NCBI GenBank assembly: GCA_037389465.1 | Contig: JAZARR010000078.1 | Span: 620,001-684,000, forward strand | Direction: 5' to 3' | Length of the DNA stretch: 64,000 bases | DNA from: Baylisascaris procyonis | Taxonomy: Eukaryota > Nematoda > Chromadorea > Rhabditida > Ascarididae | The notes under the pieces: model-generated | The model's database searches: none | Seen by the model: the letters and a program-made list of their open reading frames with translations, nothing else | What the model was told of the DNA's origin: nothing | Translations under genes and position numbers: made by a program | Shown here: positions 37,901 to 50,700 of the stretch, one piece after another | Layout of the letters: every line of letters starts with the position of its first letter | Numbering within the stretch: the stretch's first letter is position 1

Positions 37901-40575
37901 CAGTTTCCTTTACTGGTGTTCGACGGTGCTTGCTGCTTATTTCTAGTCACAGTGGCAGATGTGCTCTCGCACACTATTGGGATTAAGTAAAGGAACCTGA
38001 AGCATATGTATGTGATGTTGTATAAGAAGTGATAAGCATGATCAAGGATGTTGTATGTGTTAGGAACGACTAGTGTCGTTTCCAAGAAACATGCCAGGCG
38101 CATTTTAAGGAATAGCCGTTATCCATGGTGAACAGAAGGACGTAGAGGAAAGTGGCTTGGAAGATGGCCGTCAGAGTCCACCGCCCAATACTCACCATGA
38201 CAATTTGGCTGCTTTCGAACTTTTTCCAGGTTCATGCATCAGTGCTTTCAGTTCGCATTGATTTTTCATTCATTCTGAATGGTCACTGGAAACGTTTTTT
38301 GTGATATGTAATTACTGAGTTAATTTATTTCTGCTCTCACTCTCATTCGAAAATACTACTTTGTTTTTATTGCTACGAAATTCATTGCAAGGCTCAAACT
38401 TTATTTCGCAAAAGCTTCCAAACAATTTATTCAGAAGCTGTGATTTGGAGGTTTACCCTTTGAAACATTTAGGCGCTATTTTTTACACGTAAGAGGTAGC
38501 TGACGTCATGTGATTTCATTTCAGCTCAAGTGCCGAAGGAAAAGCCGCCTCTGACGGTTGTTGGTGACGTTGGTGGCCGTATAGCAATCATGGTGGTAAG
38601 CTAGTATTAGTTACAGCTGTTGGGATGTCAAGTTGTGCTCGGAGTTCACCACCAACCCTCCCCCCCCCCCTCTTGGATGTAAAGATGACTTGTAAAGATG
38701 ACCCATTCAGAAATGATGATAAGGTGGTTACCGCAGTATTAGTCCAAGTTCAAACCTATCACCAACAATTGTATAATTCAGATAAGTGTATATTTTATCA
38801 AAGCTTTTTTAATGAATGTAATAATTGTCTTCACAGCCTCGTCATTTGAGGATGATATAATTGATGATGCGCAGTCATTTGTGGCTGCTGCGCAGGTGTT
38901 GAAAAATCGGGGTGCGTACAAGATATATGTGATTGCCACACATGGATTGCTGTCAGCCGACGCACCAGGACTGCTCGAATCATCGCCAATTACTGAGGTT
39001 ATAATTTGCTTTCCACAGGTTTGCTTAGCATCCTGACAGATTTCGCCGCTGTAAGAACTGTGGGCTTCCTTATCAGCCTCGAAATTAAAAAGGGCGCCTG
39101 GGAAATCTGGTTAAGAGGACGTTGTGGTAGTGAAATTTGGAACACTCAGATGGAGAGATATAGGAATGGTTAAAGAACATGTTACTGATACTCAATGTGG
39201 AGGTCCTGTTCCACGGGGCGCATACACCAAATTTTTCGCTTTCCGATTACGAGGGAGGATGGGGTCTCGACATGATCTCAAGCCAGACAATGAAGTAACC
39301 TATGCTATGTGCAAGATTTGCCTGTTATCTCCAACCCGCTCACGTGGGCACTTAACTGACATCGAGCTGGGTTCCAGCCCATCACGCTTTACAAGGTGTC
39401 TGCCGAAATGCATCTATCACGATGCTTGGCATCAAAATTCATGTATAGCGAAAGGTTCGGTAACATATATGTAAGGCAAAGCTTTCCTCGTGTACATCAG
39501 GCTTCATGAGGAACGGATGTTGGCTGGAGATGTTTAGAGTAAATATGCAGTTCACAACAGATGTACGATTGGTTGGTTAAATGTCGTTGCAGAGGCGAGA
39601 GACTGATCATGCACGAGTGCCGTTCCCGCATGCAGTGGTATAGCAATTCCTTCCTCCCGCTTTTCTATCCCTCTCTCCTTCTGCAAACATCGCACACATT
39701 GTCAAAGAGGACTATTAATGAAACTTCGATGACAGTTGTATCGCGTAAGAGTGAGCAAGCTTCAATAAGGAGATTTATGAGCTTTTAGGCAAATAACAGT
39801 GAATGACCTGAAATAGATGTAATCAGTTCGGTCGTTGAATTCGTTTTCGCTTCCAAGAAAACAAACGGTCCATGCAAAAATATTCGAAAGACCACTTAGT
39901 ATCAGTCGCTATCAGCCCTGGATTTATGTCAGTTCTTATCAGAAGTTGTTAAGAAGCGTATTTGCTAAGCAGTGTTAATAGATAGAACTCAGCATGTTAA
40001 AGGTGATCGTGGCATGCATGAGAAGCTCAACATAAAGTAGCTGCCGCATGGGAGGAATTTCTTTCTCTCCATTATTGAATGAAGTGTAAACTATAGTAAA
40101 GAAGTTGGACATATATTGTCAGAACTGAGATGGAGATTCCATTGTACAGTTGAATTTCATCCAAGGGCACCGGATTGCGTTGAAAGGCAGCTCGATCCTC
40201 AGTGCTACACCTGTTCGATTTCGGGCTAGTCATTGTGACATACAGTGCCTTCTGGCAGGCTGGTGCTGTCTCTCAGAGTTCCTTCGAAATGTCACCCTCA
40301 AATGTGGGTTGAACTCGAAGCGCATGAATGCTAATCCTATATTTTAGCCACTCAGTGATCAACTCCCGAAATTTAAAACTGCTCTAGTTGCTATCTCAAA
40401 GTTATCATCAATTTAGGTAATCGTGACAAATACAGTACCGCATGAAGTGCAAAAGATGCGATGTCATAAGATCAAGACGGTCGACATCTCACTAATGCTT
40501 AGTGAAGCAATTCGTCGCATTTACCATAACGAATCAATGGGCCAGTTGTTTAGAGATGTTACTATAGACGATTAG
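31938..40575 (+). CDS. PRPSAP: Phosphoribosyl pyrophosphate synthetase-associated protein
   Basis: This is a non-catalytic partner of PRPP synthetase that forms part of the cytosolic synthetase complex and dampens its activity, so it affects purine, pyrimidine and NAD synthesis. Nine exons: 31938-32023, 32380-32499, 33622-33794, 34581-34696, 35767-35854, 38110-38229, 38525-38595, 38851-38997 and 40417-40575 (TAG). The sum is 1080 nt, 359 residues; human PRPSAP1/2 are about the same length. Landmarks are [77 protein letters not shown] and [13 protein letters not shown]. Exon 6 encodes the insertion typical of PRPSAP and absent from the enzyme (DGRQSPP around residue 212), which separates it from a true synthetase. 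Oddities are that the exon 3 acceptor reads AT instead of AG, and that the usual MDLH motif reads LDLY (Tyr137). The longest intron (35855-38109) is about 2.25 kb. Frames inside introns, such as 33344-33584 and 39124-39474, are not part of this protein. Confidence 0.96.
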
Positions 40576-40704
40576 CATTCTCCCGTTGCACTTACCGTTT
40601 TGCGCTGATGGCCCACAACTAATTAGAATGTGTCTTCAATTTTTGAATTTTTTACAGCCTTTCTAGTCAACCGTAGGTGGCATTTTGACTAGGGACCTAA
40701 AGAA

Positions 40705-40710
40705 AATAAA
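40705..40710 (+). promoter_or_regulatory. Polyadenylation signal of PRPSAP
   Basis: AATAAA about 130 nt after the TAG stop of PRPSAP, at a plausible distance for the 3' end of the mRNA. Confidence 0.55.
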
Positions 40711-43700
40711 ATGCCAGTGCACCTTACGATTAGTCGAATGAAAAACGCTGTCATTCCGAATATCCTTCAAAATGAGGCGATAGTTTCCAGCGTTTCATAG
40801 TCACTGGGCGTGAAACGGTTGATTACAAATTGCCACTTTTCAATTCGCTATGTTCCATATATGTTTGTGCTTATTAAAACAAGCGGCGTGAGTGGCATAG
40901 TTGGGAAATGAATCGCTGAGCAGGAAATCCTTTGACATTGATGTAGTACCCAAATCGGCCTGTTTTCAATGCCGCTAGGCTACAGTTAGAGGGCAGCTTT
41001 GATATTTTGAAAGCTGTCGAAGCTGGTGATGAATTCGCAGGTAGTGGTAATGTGTATGACTATTCTCCCTGAATACGTGACTGAAATGTGGATAATGTGA
41101 GGAAAGACCACACACGTTGTTTCTAACATGTACTCCTTTTTGCAAATGTGATGGTTCAGTGTGATTGATTATTTGATGCTTGCATTACCTTGTTGCATTG
41201 TCACCTTTGCAATTTTGTTTTTGTTTCTTGGACCAGTGAAGACATTCTTTTTTTAGATTTTAACATTCCGGCCATCTTTAGTGTTTCCTCAATCTGACTA
41301 ACTTTACTGTATCGTTTTTTCCAACTTGGAAATCACGAAGCTTTTCATTCACAAGTGGGGGTACCTGAACTCCTCCTAATCCTAGCTAATGAAGAAAAGG
41401 AAACGTGATGGCCCCAAGCCCAGAAATTTATGAGAGAGTAACTTTCAGCTCGAGGGCGAATGAATATATTAGAAAGAAAATTGCAAGTTTCGGAGCTGTA
41501 TGAGGAAGTCGTATGAAAACACAATTAAAAATTCATCTCTTCTAGTCAAGTTACCTGATCAGAAAGGTCCGTGATTTGGCTGCCAGCGGAATGAGGCGAT
41601 TTTTGACGATATTGCTGCGCAGGCGTCGATTTTGTTATATAAGAATGTCGGCTCTTGGCAGCCTGTCATTTACGAACTAAACTATGGTTGAAAATGGTGA
41701 ATCACAAGTGAAGTGACCAAGTTAAGTCTGCCAAAAAGTTTTCCTTGATTCAAGCTTACTAGATTAGATATGCTAACAAAATGATACATTAGTGGCAATT
41801 GGTAACCCCCCCCCCCCAAAAAAAAACTCTTGTTTGGTGTGTAAAAGTTAGTCAGAATGACTTCATGACTCGCTTTTTATGAATACAACTATACACTACA
41901 ACTATTAGTTGTGTCGAAATATATCTTTGGCTCTTGCGTTGGATAACATTTTAATGTAGGCCTTGCAAATTAGTTTCTTTGCATATGTTATGTTTATGTT
42001 TTGCTTGGTTTTTTTCAAATATGTAGCCTGCAATCGTAACGTCAAACAGATAGTGTGAACCTTGGCTTTCAACGAGGAAAAGAACGACCTCATGTCAGTC
42101 ATTCATCGCTATTGTGTGCTGCGGACGTAAAACGATACACTCCTAGAATTGCTAACTTCCGCCTCTTGGTAGATTCGTTGAAGCCAACTGATTGTTATGT
42201 ACTAATGAGGAGACTGCATTTTTCTTTAGTATTTTGTACACTTTATGCGTTGACTTGTGAAGTTGTGGTCCTTTCAGAAGAACTTTTTCTACGGAAGCAT
42301 TAATAGTGCATGCTTCTGCCTTTTGCAAGATGCAGTTGCGTTACATTAGCACAAAAACGCCCATTATTTTTTGTAGATGGGTCGCTTGTCCAAGAGACCG
42401 TTTTCTTAGTAATTTTGGACGAAAGCAAACATTGCTCACTCACAACCCGGCATATTCCTCATCTCCATGTGTCGACACATCTTCCGATTATTTCGTTGTG
42501 ATATCCACGGTGATCGCGAGGATATAGGACGGAGCGAGCGAGTTGTTCGTTGTTGTAGTGCATTCGGCCCGACCTGGTTGATTTGTTTGTTGGCGTAGAC
42601 AACAGCACTAACTTGTATCTCCAGCATTCTCCGGATGCTGATGTCGTGCAAGTCGTCTGAAGTTGGGGCAAAAGTTCTTGTGTTAAATATTCATCGCGGG
42701 GTTGTTTCAGGTGTCAAACGTGACCCTAGAGCCATCAATGACGCCCAACTCCGCTGACAAATCCTATACCTTATAAAATAATAGAATCGTGGAAACGTCT
42801 TCGGGCGTCAAATATAATCTAGTTCACGTAAGCTGTCGCTCTAATCCTGATAGTGGATAGAGCGCACTCTGAAGTGTTGCTGGTCCAATATACTTAAGCC
42901 CTCCGCAGGATGTTCTTGATGTGGTCGTTCCCATGAAGTCTACAGAGGATCCTCTGTGGACACCTGGAGATCCCTACGATGTCTAGCGAGTGAAGATAAG
43001 TTTACTGCCACCATACACCTGCAGAAAGATACCTCGTGATCCTCTTCATCCAGATGACTCTCTCATAGGCAAAAGTACGCAGCAAACATTAAAGAAGTGA
43101 GGGAGCTCCATCCACGAAGGCCTCTTTGGGTAGGATCTGTTGCTATTTGATATTGAATCGTCGCTGTTGCGAAAGCGGAAGCGCCCTTCTGACCCGGCCC
43201 CATAGCCACAGCCCCATCGAAAGAGGCTCAGTTCGCCTCCCCCCCCCCCCTCCTCTTCCCCTCGACGCCTTTCTTTCCTAAATTTTCTCTCCTTACTGCG
43301 AAAGTATCTGGAAACGTGTACGCCTCTAGTTTCACTTTTTCCGACAGAAGCTAGCAAAAAGTATGAAGTTTGTGATTCCCCGAATCGTCACTGTTGCGGG
43401 AAATGGAAGCTGGAAGATGAGGTTATATTTTCATAGCGTCTTTGAAAAATACGAGGTCGTGATATTTTGAGAATTGTGATTCGTTTCGCTAGTCGACGCT
43501 ACCTCACATGGGGTGCAGAAGCGGTAAGTGGTCCAGCACGTAGTTGGGCTGTGAAGGCGAGGTTGTGCTTCCCCTCATCTAGTGATGCCCCCATTGATGT
43601 GGGTCTTCCCACGCACTTTAGTGTGTCCCCTGTTAAGTTTTCGTCACCTGGTACGGTGCTGAGATTGAGGTGAAATAGTCCATGCGAAGCTCCCATAGCT

Positions 43701-44805
43701 CAGATGAGTCACCAGGATTCTTTCTGGCGTGGGCGTTGCTTGTAGGCGAAGTTACAGTTGTTGGTACGCCTCATTCCTAGTCACCACCAAAGATTCGCAT
43801 GCACTCTGCGTTGGGCATGAACTTTTTGGAACCGAAGCGCGTTTTCGATTCGTTTATGGCACAAGCTGTCGATGAGTACTCTCAAGGGACGGTACAGTTG
43901 GAACCAGGAGCGTTTTTTTACATTCGTTAATGCAATTTCTTGCTTATCGCACTGTCGTTGCTGCACTTGACTCTTTCTCGATGTCGTTTCACTCTCTTCT
44001 TAAGGACCTCTTTCTTGGAGCTCACGATGATGCCTTCGCCTACTTTTGCGGTCGATCGCATGGTGTTGCTACCTTATCCTCGTGGTCATCAATAACTCTT
44101 CCACTCCGAAGCGACATGTAACCTCTGCGTTATATTTGTTTCTGACAACAGCGACAGTACTGACACCTTTGCAGATGAGCTTTATTGAAACGGAGAAGTA
44201 ACAAACGGACGAAACTAGCCTTGCACTACTCGTACCTGAGAACGTATTGTAACACATTGCCATGGTGCATGAAAAAAATGCGAGGAAGTGTTGGATGCTG
44301 TTATTTTCGTGCAGACAGCTATAAAAGTATTGCGGCTTGAAAGAAATCTGACTAGCTTTGGCCCGTCCAGTCCAAGAAGTCAATTATTGTGTGCTTGTTA
44401 TTAGCAACAGTTAAGTAAAGTGCTGCAGATGTTGCCGTCCATGGCAAACATTTTATTTATATCTTTGGAATACCATCACGGCTTAACACGGCTGTGGGGA
44501 GAAAACGCAGAAAATTAGAAGATTGACAGATCACCTTAGTTCTCTCTTCATTTAATCATAATGTGGCGATGTCATTAAATTAATAAAATAGATAAAACAG
44601 TCAACGAAACGTTACGGCAAGTATTGTGGATGTTTATATTGCTATTGCTGGAGTGTAGAGCTATTTGAAAGTGAAAGATTGTAGTTGAAAGACTGAGGGC
44701 CGCAAGAGGGTCAATCTTATAGATGCAAATGGCAGCGTTTGTCTAATTTTGTAAACGGCAGCCTGATAAGACAACCATCTTGCCAAGTAGCCAGGTTAAG
44801 CAGCA
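40711..44805. other. Intergenic stretch with short frames and poly-C tracts
   Basis: Poly-C runs occur at about 41807-41817 and 43231-43250. A repeated ATCGTCxCTGTTGCG motif is at about 43156 and 43384. Frames at 42055-42303, 42306-42527 and 43467-43696 are open on both strands and unrecognised. A 43-codon ORF at 43799-43930 looks protein-like (MNFLEPKRVFDSFMAQAVDE). None is supported as a gene. Confidence 0.35.
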
Positions 44806-44913
44806 TCATCTTAGCATTGCCAAACCTATGCTTTTGCTGATTCCATCCAGTTTCGAGTGCATTCTATTGCAATTATCGGTAGTTCCGTTTTCAGGTCCCA
44901 GTTCACGAGACCG
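44806..44913 (-). CDS. Candidate cytoplasmic tail exon of the four-TM gene
   Basis: On the minus strand an acceptor ACTTTTCCAG is followed by 108 nt open in phase 0 to a stop (36 codons with stop), hydrophilic and starting RSRELGPENGTTDN. Its phase fits the preceding membrane exon (46008-46208), which ends in phase 0 after its last transmembrane segment. An extra exon between them, where related proteins often have an aromatic stretch after the last helix, cannot be excluded. Confidence 0.35.
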   Translation of the reverse strand, partial: RSRELGPENGTTDNCNRMHSKLDGISKSIGLAMLR

Positions 44914-45556
44914 CTGGAAAAGTAATTTTCCTTTAAGAGGTAGAAAGCTAGTGCAAAAACAGCGACAGTGCTTGCATATAATGCTCGGTGTGTACACATG
45001 GAATGTTTCTTATATAGTGTGTGTGCATATTTCACTTAGTCTTCCCATCTATCTCAACTGTGTGGTTAAATACATAAATACATAACAGATAGCAACTGTG
45101 GTCACGCAGATATATACATTATTGAACAGACTGTCATATGTCTAATTCCTACACATATACATAAATACTTCTGACCAGCAGAAATCGTCGTTCTAGTTGC
45201 TGCGGCTCAGGGAGTCTACCTTCAGAAATCAGCGCTTTTAAATGACAATTGGTCTTGAGATCAGCATCCGCTATCTCCGGTAAGGTATTATGAGTTTTAT
45301 TCTTGCGTCATAGGCATGATTGAGCGAAAAGAGTGAAGTTTGACACTTGCGAGATTGTTGCGCGAGGGAGTAGTAAATTTGACTAACTCATCTGCATACT
45401 TTATCCTCTTTTTCATTTTTATCAAACCAACCTTTTGAAGAAACTTTGATTAAAATGATAAGGCGGACTTGGCAGCTGAGCAGCTTTACGTGACAGCGCT
45501 GACAGATTATCCTAGCTATGCCGTGAATGCACACTTCAGCTAGACGTACTACTATG

Positions 45557-45557
<1 letters not shown>

Positions 45558-45605
<48 letters not shown>
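45558..45605. repeat. AT dinucleotide microsatellite
   Basis: About 24 uninterrupted TA units. It lies in the putative last intron of the minus-strand membrane protein gene. The Tyr/Ile-repeat frames across it are artefacts. Confidence 0.95.
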
Positions 45606-45606
<1 letters not shown>

Positions 45607-46007
45607 CCTAATATACACATCACTTCCTCGTCCTTCGTTCACTGTCGTGCTGACAGCGTCTTCATGGGAGTGCTAAATGCAAGGCAGTATTGCATGTAGA
45701 TTCGTCGCTCGTCCAAATAACGATTGCAGTTGTATATTATTACGATGAACCAACACTGCAAAGGCGCTTCGTTGCGATCCTTCGTGAATCATACTATGAA
45801 GAACACATTGAAGTCTTGATTCGAGGAATAATTCTTCCTCTATTCAACAATCTTTTCCAATTTCGATGCGTCAAAGTGCAATATGTTTGATTTGCTTTTC
45901 GTTAGAACTAAAAGGTTCACATGGACAATTATACAATGCGCCAGGAAGCTGGATTAGGCATTGAAGCTTATGAGAGAATATAATAAGACAAGAGTGGAAC
46001 ATATTAC

Positions 46008-46751
46008 CTCAAGTGCGAGGGTGGCTGCATAGAGAAGAAATAGCGCGTAAACCCTCACAGAGGTTTCGGTGTCTAGCGCTACGGTGTTCGTGCCGGGATG
46101 TTCGTTAAACGGCGCCGCATTCAGAAGTCGGTAAAATACAGTCGAATCGGTCGAAAAAGCGATAATGCCATCAACTATGACGAGAAAAAGTAGGAGTATA
46201 GTGAGTACCTGAGAAAAATTTCTTTAAAACTTGTCCGTTAAACTCTTTTCAGAGACTTTAGCGACTAGGAATAATTTTGTCATCCGATGAACAAACGAAG
46301 ACATCATCGTCATTGAGTATGTCAAGGTAAAAACTATAAATTAAACGACCTTCTCGTTTTTCGTCAAGAGGGGTTCTTCACGTCTTCTGTGCTACAAATT
46401 CAACCCTATCATGCTATCTCATATAGCTTTTCTAGTTGAATTTCATAAAGACCTCCAACTTCGCAAACAGTTAGGTGGAAGATGTCTTGGAGCTAGTATC
46501 ACCTGAAAGTATAGAATGAGTAGCTACTTAAGGCCGCTAAGCGCATTTCTTGATTCTTTTTTTATCTTGAGGTACTGCGAAAGCAGCCGCGAAGGATACT
46601 ATTGCATAAGATAAGTTAACTGTAATTTCGGATAACTCACTTCCCTCGTCACATCTCTTCATTGTTATGTCGTTTTGAAAAAGCGTATTTTGATGACGCT
46701 TTCGACGTTGTCATGCGATATCATGCTTTTTTAATTTGTGTGCGTGCATGC

Positions 46752-46816
<65 letters not shown>

Positions 46817-46831
46817 TTTTGACGCTTTCGA

Positions 46832-46875
<44 letters not shown>

Positions 46876-47779
46876 GCAACGGTCCGATTGATTGACTCAA
46901 CTCCTTCATGGATGACTGATTCTTAAAAGGCAGTGTAATTTACAGGTCAAATTTTGTTGCACAGTCAGTGTAGCGTGACCCGAAATTTTCTTTTTGTTGA
47001 TGCTGGTGCAACCGCTTAGGTTCCTAAGAAACTATGTCATTAGAGATTTCGTCTTTGTTTCTGGACATTTGCGAAGGAGGTTAGCCTGACGGGCTAGTAT
47101 GCAGCCGACCTGCCGACCGAACTTCCTGACGCGTTTCTTCACTTCTTTAGTATTATCTTATGTGAGCCTTATGAAAGCGATCATCAAAATTGCTCTCAAC
47201 CTGGACGACGATGTGAGGGATGAGAAGAGCAGCACAGTTCCTCGCAATTCCGATGAAAAGAAGAAATACGGCTAGCGAACTGATCCCAATGCCAACCATT
47301 GAGGCTATAAAAGGTCCGTTGACGAAGCTGTCGCTCACGCCTGTAGTATGAAACAAATAATCAAAATTGACTCTTTGATTTGGAATTATCGCATTTCATT
47401 GATAAAAAGAAGTGCAGTTTTCATTCAAGAATTTTCCGTTTATACCAAATTTCAACGTCGCTGTATAAAAATTTCAAAAGGGATTCCATCTTCAAAATTG
47501 TTTTTTGTTAAAAGAAAACGTTTTTTAAATTTCTCTCAGCATTCAAATATGCGATTCTCTTCGAAATTTTTGGTGTTCTCATTCTTTGGTATAGTGATAA
47601 AAACAATTAAAGCCATTAGATTGTCCCGTTTGCATGTTGCCAATCGAAACAAATCTCATTCGAATTGTAACAGCAACTGAAAAAAGTGTATCAACCTGCT
47701 GCTTTGCGGTAGCCGTTGTCTTGCATTGTATAGGCCAAAAGAGAGTTGACGAAAAAGAACACCAGCATAACAATCTCGG
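46008..47779 (-). CDS. Four-transmembrane protein, internal exons
   Basis: Three exons read on the minus strand: 47779-47696, 47340-47201 and 46208-46008. All have AG acceptors (TTTTAGCAG, CATACTACAG, TTTTCTCAG) and GT donors, with phases 1-1-0 fitting exactly. They encode four hydrophobic helices: [37 protein letters not shown], an extended LIPHIVVQ to IVDGIIAF helix, and [16 protein letters not shown], with a long extracellular or luminal loop before the last helix. This order, including the IPHIVVQ motif at the start of helix 3, resembles the four-TM proteins of the LAPTM/MARVEL-like type that are numerous in nematodes. The function of those is poorly known, probably in endosomal or plasma membranes. 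The N-terminal exon, where relatives often have a Cys-rich segment, was not found above 47779. A tail exon candidate is listed at 44806-44913. Confidence 0.78.
46757..46873. repeat. Paired AT microsatellites around a short spacer
   Basis: Two AT arrays, about 46757-46813 and 46834-46873, are separated by a T-run and GACGCTTTCGACG. The same 13-mer occurs once more just upstream at about 46695. The tract lies in an intron of the minus-strand membrane protein gene. Confidence 0.9.
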
Positions 47780-50700
47780 CTGCTAAAATGTACTAAATCC
47801 GCTCATTAACAGCTGAAAGTTCTGAATGAATAGGTGAAATCTTCCACATCTATTTACTGGACGATGGAACGGCATGGTTAAAAAAAAACTGAAATCAGAC
47901 ATGAAGGCGAACAATGCAATTTGTTTGTCATAGACACGAGCGGAACCCTATTTCGAGTGAAATTTAGATATGCTGCAAACTTCAGAAATTTTATGAATCT
48001 CAGATCTCTTTTCTGAAGATGATGGAGGTGTCAACAATGCCCGAATAATTTTGCAGACTTTTGATGTTAAGGAAACTGTTGTCAAAAAAACTATGAAAGA
48101 AGAGCAGAAATTTCGAACCTTGAGTTAGTCGTCTAAATCATCTGGCATCGGAAGGGTATTCAAATGAATATTTAAGATGTATGAAAGTTGCATTCTTACC
48201 TGAAGCACAGTAAAAATAATTCTTTCAAAAACGCTTCCATTGGATGCAGTGGTAAGTTACTAGCACTTAGCACCCTTGTTTTTTGCAGATGAATATCGTG
48301 AACGTAATCAAAACGGCAAAAATTACTCGACGTGCCACGTAACAATGATTATAATTGTAGTGCGCATTGCGTGACCAAATCGGTGACGAGTGACCAAGCG
48401 TGAACTATGTTTGGCTTAAGGAAAAATGGAAAGGATGAATAGACCAGTCATTTGGCAAGGTATCAACCAGTCAACCAGTCATTTGGCAAGGTATCAATTT
48501 ATAAACATTATACTGAGATCGTGGTTTGTGGCACTGAACTAACAGCTTTAAGAGGATGAAGTTAAAGCCTGCGAGGGATCGTCGAGTGATTTGATGAGCA
48601 CGTAGAAAACTACCTGGGTAGCCCGATGTGTCTCGGCAGGAATAGTTGGACTATTATGAACAAATGAATTTAATCTATGGTTCGTTGCTGTAGCGCTATG
48701 TTTCTCACGAGAAATACTTTAGAAACGAAGCGAAACAACTCCAGTAGGAGAATTATGACATACAGCCGACAAGGAATGTCCCAGTTTTGACGTGAAAGCA
48801 ATTGCAAAGGCATCGATAATTGTCGCTTGACTCATCGAATTGTACCGATTTCGGCAAACTACCAGCGGTTATTCCGTCCGGCGCTTGATTCCGAATTAAC
48901 ATTGAACGCACTGATCTTCCATTCATCATTTTTGAATCCTGAAGAAACGAAAAATGGAATGAAACTCAGCTTCCAGTGGTGTAACAATTGGCTGTCATGT
49001 TGCAGACTTGGGCGAATTCGTCCACCGCAAACGCACTGGTTGTGAAAATACTCAGAAAGCAATGGTAGAACGCATAACTGAATAGTCTTCATAAGATCGA
49101 AAACAATTAAGGAGTCTTATCTAAGAAGCGCTTCAAAGAGAACGTCAAATGCTTCGTTTAAGAAAGAAACTTGTCTTAACGTTCGATCTGCCTCCTCAAG
49201 AAAAAAACGTCTATACTCGAACATCACACCTGAAGCCAAATCGATATTACACCTTCAGCCTCAAGCGAATTCGAGCTCAAGTAGACGATTCTTGGCTTAA
49301 TGGCCAGCGTACTCTAGCTTCCTTTTCGGATAAATTATGACGCTTACGCCTCTAACGAAACCTTAAGAAACAGCTGCACAATATTTTTTCAGCGTTGCGC
49401 TGAACAGTCATCTCAAACATAGTACTCGACAGGTCCCATAAACGATGTTTTTAGTTGCTTTCTCAAAGATTTTTTGATCACAAAGATCGAGCACTTTTCG
49501 GTCGATGGAAGTAAAAGAAACATGGCCTCAAATGTTATGCAAACTGTCAGTGATCCCCAAGAAAATACGCATATATTTTATGCTTATCGTAGCGATGACG
49601 ACCTTTGTGAAATCCATTAGCACAGTGAACTGAAACGCCTGGAAGTGACCAACAACCAAAGCAGTATTCATACGAGAGATGCATTGATGGAAGCACTTAG
49701 CTCTCTTGGAAAAAAATCATACCTCATTTTCCTGTACTCATTTTTCTTTCAGTTGTTCTTTTCTTTCTGCTCTTTTCTGTCATATCTGCTCTCCATTGAT
49801 TAGATTTAGATTTAATTAGTTATATCTAATCTAAGTGACTACTCTTCCTCTCTTCCTCAGTTTACACAGTTACATTTTTCTTCAGTTTCCATGAATTTTG
49901 CACTTTTTTCGGGCAATTGCTATTGCATATGTTGGAATTTGCATAATCAGACAAGGTGAGGGATAAAGTGTTGAAAGACTCAGAATAAACCGATCTCATC
50001 TGCGTTGTCGAACAGCTTCCTGATGGGCAGCTCAAGCCCATATTCCTGATGGATTTCTTTGCAGGCTATGAACGGAAACTATTGAACACCTGGCTCTGAC
50101 CTCAGTAATAAAAAGTTTTCGTGAAGAAAAAGCAACTCATAGTATTTACAGCGAAGAGTAGGGCAAAATATAATAAAGGTCAGCTCTGATCAATAAAACT
50201 TACCTACTTAATGCCGATAGGAAACTCTTGATGCTAACAACGACACTCAAATAGATTGAGCTAATATTGACTTCGAAAAGTAATACGCCTAAATAAACAT
50301 TTTCGCAGTTACATAGTTCATAAAGCGAACTCTCTACATTGACGTTAAGTTCCATTTTGCTCACAATAAAAATGCTCACCAATAACCAATGCGTAATGAG
50401 CGTTTTTTTTTTTTCGAAATGAGAATTGAAACGCAAACAACTTTCCGTTGCTATGCACAACACAAGCAACCAATGAAAATTTATGTTCTTTTAGCGAGCA
50501 GTAATCACAATCTTGATGCATAAAATGCACTCGGATATGACGTTAAAACGTCGCGTCAACGATTTTCATGAGCGCAAATTCGATACGTCGTTAACAACAA
50601 TACTGATTCATCGTATTATGCTGAATATGATTTCTCGGGGTTGCGATATTCATAGATATCTGAGAGGCCTGGAACGATTTCGAGACTCCTTACTTAGGGG

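Noticed and set aside
37820..37905. Possible tRNA-Ser/Leu-like start (GAGTGGCTGAGTGA)
   Set aside because: No B-box and no complementary acceptor stem.
39124..39474. 116-codon frame in PRPSAP
   Set aside because: Falls within the last intron (38998-40416); the protein is complete and in frame without it.
46662..46926. Open frames of repeated Tyr-Ile on both strands
   Set aside because: They are produced by the AT microsatellites.
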